In this document: positions 12,932-13,054 of the stretch, in pieces
Numbering within the stretch: position 1 is the stretch's first letter
Layout of the letters: each line of letters starts with the position of its first letter
DNA from: Kmv42 sp040757455
Lineage (GTDB): Bacteria; Nitrospirota; Thermodesulfovibrionia; Thermodesulfovibrionales; SM23-35
Length of the DNA: 13,054 bases
NCBI GenBank assembly: GCA_040757455.1
Contig: JBFLXE010000075.1
Span: forward strand, 1-13,054
Direction of reading: 5' to 3'
Position numbers and translations under genes: made by a program
Notes under the pieces: generated by a model
What the model was told of the DNA's origin: nothing
Database searches by the model: none
Seen by the model: only the letters and a program-made list of their open reading frames with translations

Positions 12932-13054
12932 CAGGCTGTTGCCCAAATAGGTTTTTTACAATCGAGATTTAGTTTGAATTTAATATGCATTAAGCTCTTT
13001 GAAAAACAATTCATAGTGAGAGTGCTGGCGCCCAAAAACATCACTTATTGCCTC

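Noticed and set aside
12929..12957. Terminator after the three small ORFs
   Set aside because: AACAG-G-CTGTT is a palindrome with too small a loop and the T6 run begins about 10 bases later, so the layout does not fit.

Overview
The window looks like chromosomal DNA of a Gram-negative, probably anaerobic or sulfur/metal-cycling bacterium of deltaproteobacterial (Desulfobacterota) or Nitrospirota type. The grounds are several lipoprotein signal peptides, an alanine-zipper murein-lipoprotein-like protein, two periplasmic L,D-transpeptidases, a sigma-54-type promoter and a probable selenocysteine codon. The exact taxon cannot be fixed from the sequence. There are no tRNA or rRNA genes, no CRISPR array and no recognisable transposase.

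Region 1 (1-3801): a structured, gene-poor leader with a long hairpin plus T-run at 16-97, then three tightly packed plus-strand genes for exported wall/polysaccharide enzymes. These are a NodB-type polysaccharide deacetylase, a DUF4015-type putative glycoside hydrolase with an N-terminal carboxypeptidase-regulatory-like domain, and a YbbE/AmpC-type serine hydrolase. Spacing is 0 and 3 bp, and the second and third genes use non-ATG starts.

Region 2 (3802-5144): the main finding. An arsenite methyltransferase (ArsM) gene is interrupted at 4508 by an in-frame TGA, and the reading frame then continues to 4693 with the rest of a normal ArsM. The TGA falls at the place where ArsM proteins carry their conserved arsenic-binding cysteine. 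It is followed at the right distance by a hairpin with bacterial SECIS geometry. I read this as a selenocysteine-containing ArsM. Next to it, on the minus strand, lie the remains of a CPDase/2H phosphoesterase gene with a frameshift and apparent central deletion.

Region 3 (5145-8663): cell-envelope genes. A LysM-YkuD-SPOR-like lipoprotein is followed by a ~170-bp element with long imperfect inverted ends. Next is a small coiled-coil lipoprotein behind a very good sigma-54 promoter, two upstream inverted-repeat operators and a perfect Shine-Dalgarno. A second YkuD lipoprotein with TPR-like and coiled-coil segments closes the region.

Region 4 (8664-12152): housekeeping and repair genes. A LOG/TIGR00730-type protein (minus) is divergent from cutA, a nitrilase-superfamily amidohydrolase and endonuclease V, which run in one direction with short or overlapping junctions. 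A small MTH938-like protein converges on endonuclease V with an 11-bp overlap. The LOG-cutA divergent region holds three perfect inverted repeats.

Region 5 (12153-13054): an AT-rich spacer, then three overlapping small charged ORFs of unknown function that look like a translationally coupled mini-operon.
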